From: Treponema_I sp045599005
GTDB taxonomy: Bacteria; Spirochaetota; Spirochaetia; Treponematales; Treponemataceae
Reading direction: 5' to 3'
Length of the DNA: 64,000 bases
Assembly (NCBI GenBank): GCA_045599005.1
Contig: JAZRVF010000015.1
Location: forward strand, 1 to 64,000
Shown here: piece by piece, positions 63,639 through 64,000 of the stretch
Numbering within the stretch: the first letter of the stretch is position 1
Layout of the letters: each line of letters starts with the position of its first letter
Position numbers and translations under genes: made by a program
The notes under the pieces: generated by a model
Databases searched by the model: none
Seen by the model: the letters and a program-made list of their open reading frames with translations, nothing else
Told to the model about the DNA's origin: nothing

Positions 63639-63741
63639 TGTCATCCTGAGCGAAGTCGAAGGATCTCCACAAAGCGTTAAAAAAGTTTGAGAAGATGATT
63701 CGACTGCACTCACTTCGTTCGTTCCGCTCAACATGACACAT
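63639..63741. repeat. Complete dispersed inverted repeat GTCATCCTGAGCGAAGTCG...CAACATGAC
   Basis: The left arm TGTCATCCTGAGCGAAGTCG (63639-63658) is followed by AAGGATC, and the right side carries GATTCGACTGCACTCACTTCG and TTCCGCTCAACATGACA, its inverted counterpart. This is the full form of the units seen in fragments at 32.9-33.4 kb. It lies in the 337-base gap between the M16-like and LysM genes, which otherwise holds only promoter sequence. Confidence 0.85.
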
Positions 63742-63822
63742 GGGTCAATCACCCCAATTGTTGCGGAGTCCGTGACATCGGCATCTAGTGCAACCTGACA
63801 GCTCATTTTCTTATAATCATAA

Positions 63823-63847
63823 AGTTAAATTCTGCCGAAATTTAACT
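63823..63847. promoter_or_regulatory. Perfect 9-7-9 inverted repeat in the leader of the LysM gene
   Basis: AGTTAAATT (63823-63831) and AATTTAACT (63839-63847) end 3 bases before the ATG at 63851. A TATAAT at 63812-63817 is just upstream, so the repeat would lie at the start of the transcript as operator or hairpin. Confidence 0.5.
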
Positions 63848-63850
63848 GAT

Positions 63851-64000
63851 ATGAAATCTTTCTGCAAATTTTCTGCTCTTTTATTTTTATTTCTCACATT
63901 TTCTGCCATTTTGAGTGCAGATGTGAAGCATACTGTTCAGAAGGGCGAAACTTATTATTCAATCAGCAAAAAATACGATGTTACAGTTGCCCAGCTTCTG
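63851..64000 (+). CDS. Start of a secreted LysM-domain protein (cut by window edge)
   Basis: 50 codons are visible. Residues 1-23 are a signal peptide (LFLTFSAILSA). A LysM domain begins at residue 25 (KHTVQKGETYYSISKKYDV), so the protein probably binds peptidoglycan; many such proteins carry a peptidase domain further on. The frame is open to the window end. No Shine-Dalgarno is visible before the ATG. Confidence 0.85.
   Translation, partial: MKSFCKFSALLFLFLTFSAILSADVKHTVQKGETYYSISKKYDVTVAQLL

Overview
The window looks like a chromosomal segment of a Treponema-type spirochaete, probably host-associated. Three things point there. First, the block tamB - bamA - ompH/skp - mutS (25773 down to 15576, minus strand) matches the order I recall for T. 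pallidum tp0325-tp0328. Second, there are licA/licC choline genes, Wzi-like outer-membrane barrels and a BspA-like leucine-rich-repeat lipoprotein. Third, many genes begin directly at the expected transcription start of a sigma70-type promoter. The species is inferred; no rRNA or other phylogenetic marker was compared.

Layout. 1-5.8 kb: an NlpC/P60 protein, a von Willebrand A/ankyrin protein and a large LRR lipoprotein. 6.1-15.6 kb: carbohydrate enzymes without signal peptides (DUF5107/TPR protein, GH2, GH43 beta-xylosidase-like, GH130 mannosylglucose phosphorylase), with argC divergent from the phosphorylase. 15.6-25.8 kb: outer-membrane biogenesis operon ending in mutS. 26-31.4 kb: thymidylate kinase, a small lipoprotein, an aldo/keto reductase, a one-TM hypothetical protein and a second GH43. 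31.4-54.8 kb: a cell-surface glycan locus. It has a WbaP-like initiating transferase, a choline branch (licA, licC, BCCT transporter), Wzi-like barrels, a flippase, an IspD/TarI-like cytidylyltransferase, an extended SDR, three intact and one broken CDP-glycerol-type polymer transferases, two further sugar transferases, a lipoprotein phosphoesterase and UDP-galactopyranose mutase. 55-64 kb: a secreted protein, a PurF-like protein, an HD-GYP protein, tRNA-His and tRNA-Arg, an AspT-type transporter, an M16-like protein and the start of a LysM protein.

How it fits together. The glycan locus suggests a surface polymer built with polyol-phosphate (teichoic-acid-like) chemistry, containing galactofuranose and perhaps decorated with phosphocholine; this is inference from gene families. 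Its core (about 39.4-54.8 kb) is visibly more AT-rich than its surroundings and contains an inverted paralogue, a truncated paralogue and flanking direct repeats, so it appears to be a recombining or acquired island. At its left edge an AbiEi-like winged-helix protein is divergent from the flippase operon, and two near-identical long inverted repeats lie between them; I consider this the best candidate for an undescribed regulatory system.

Other notable points are about ten genes with a -10 box 6-10 bases before the start codon (leaderless or nearly leaderless mRNAs), a dispersed multi-hairpin element in three copies, several GTCAT(T/C)C repeat arrays, and three enzymes lacking a hallmark residue (PurF nucleophile Cys, Tmk P-loop Lys, M16 zinc motif).
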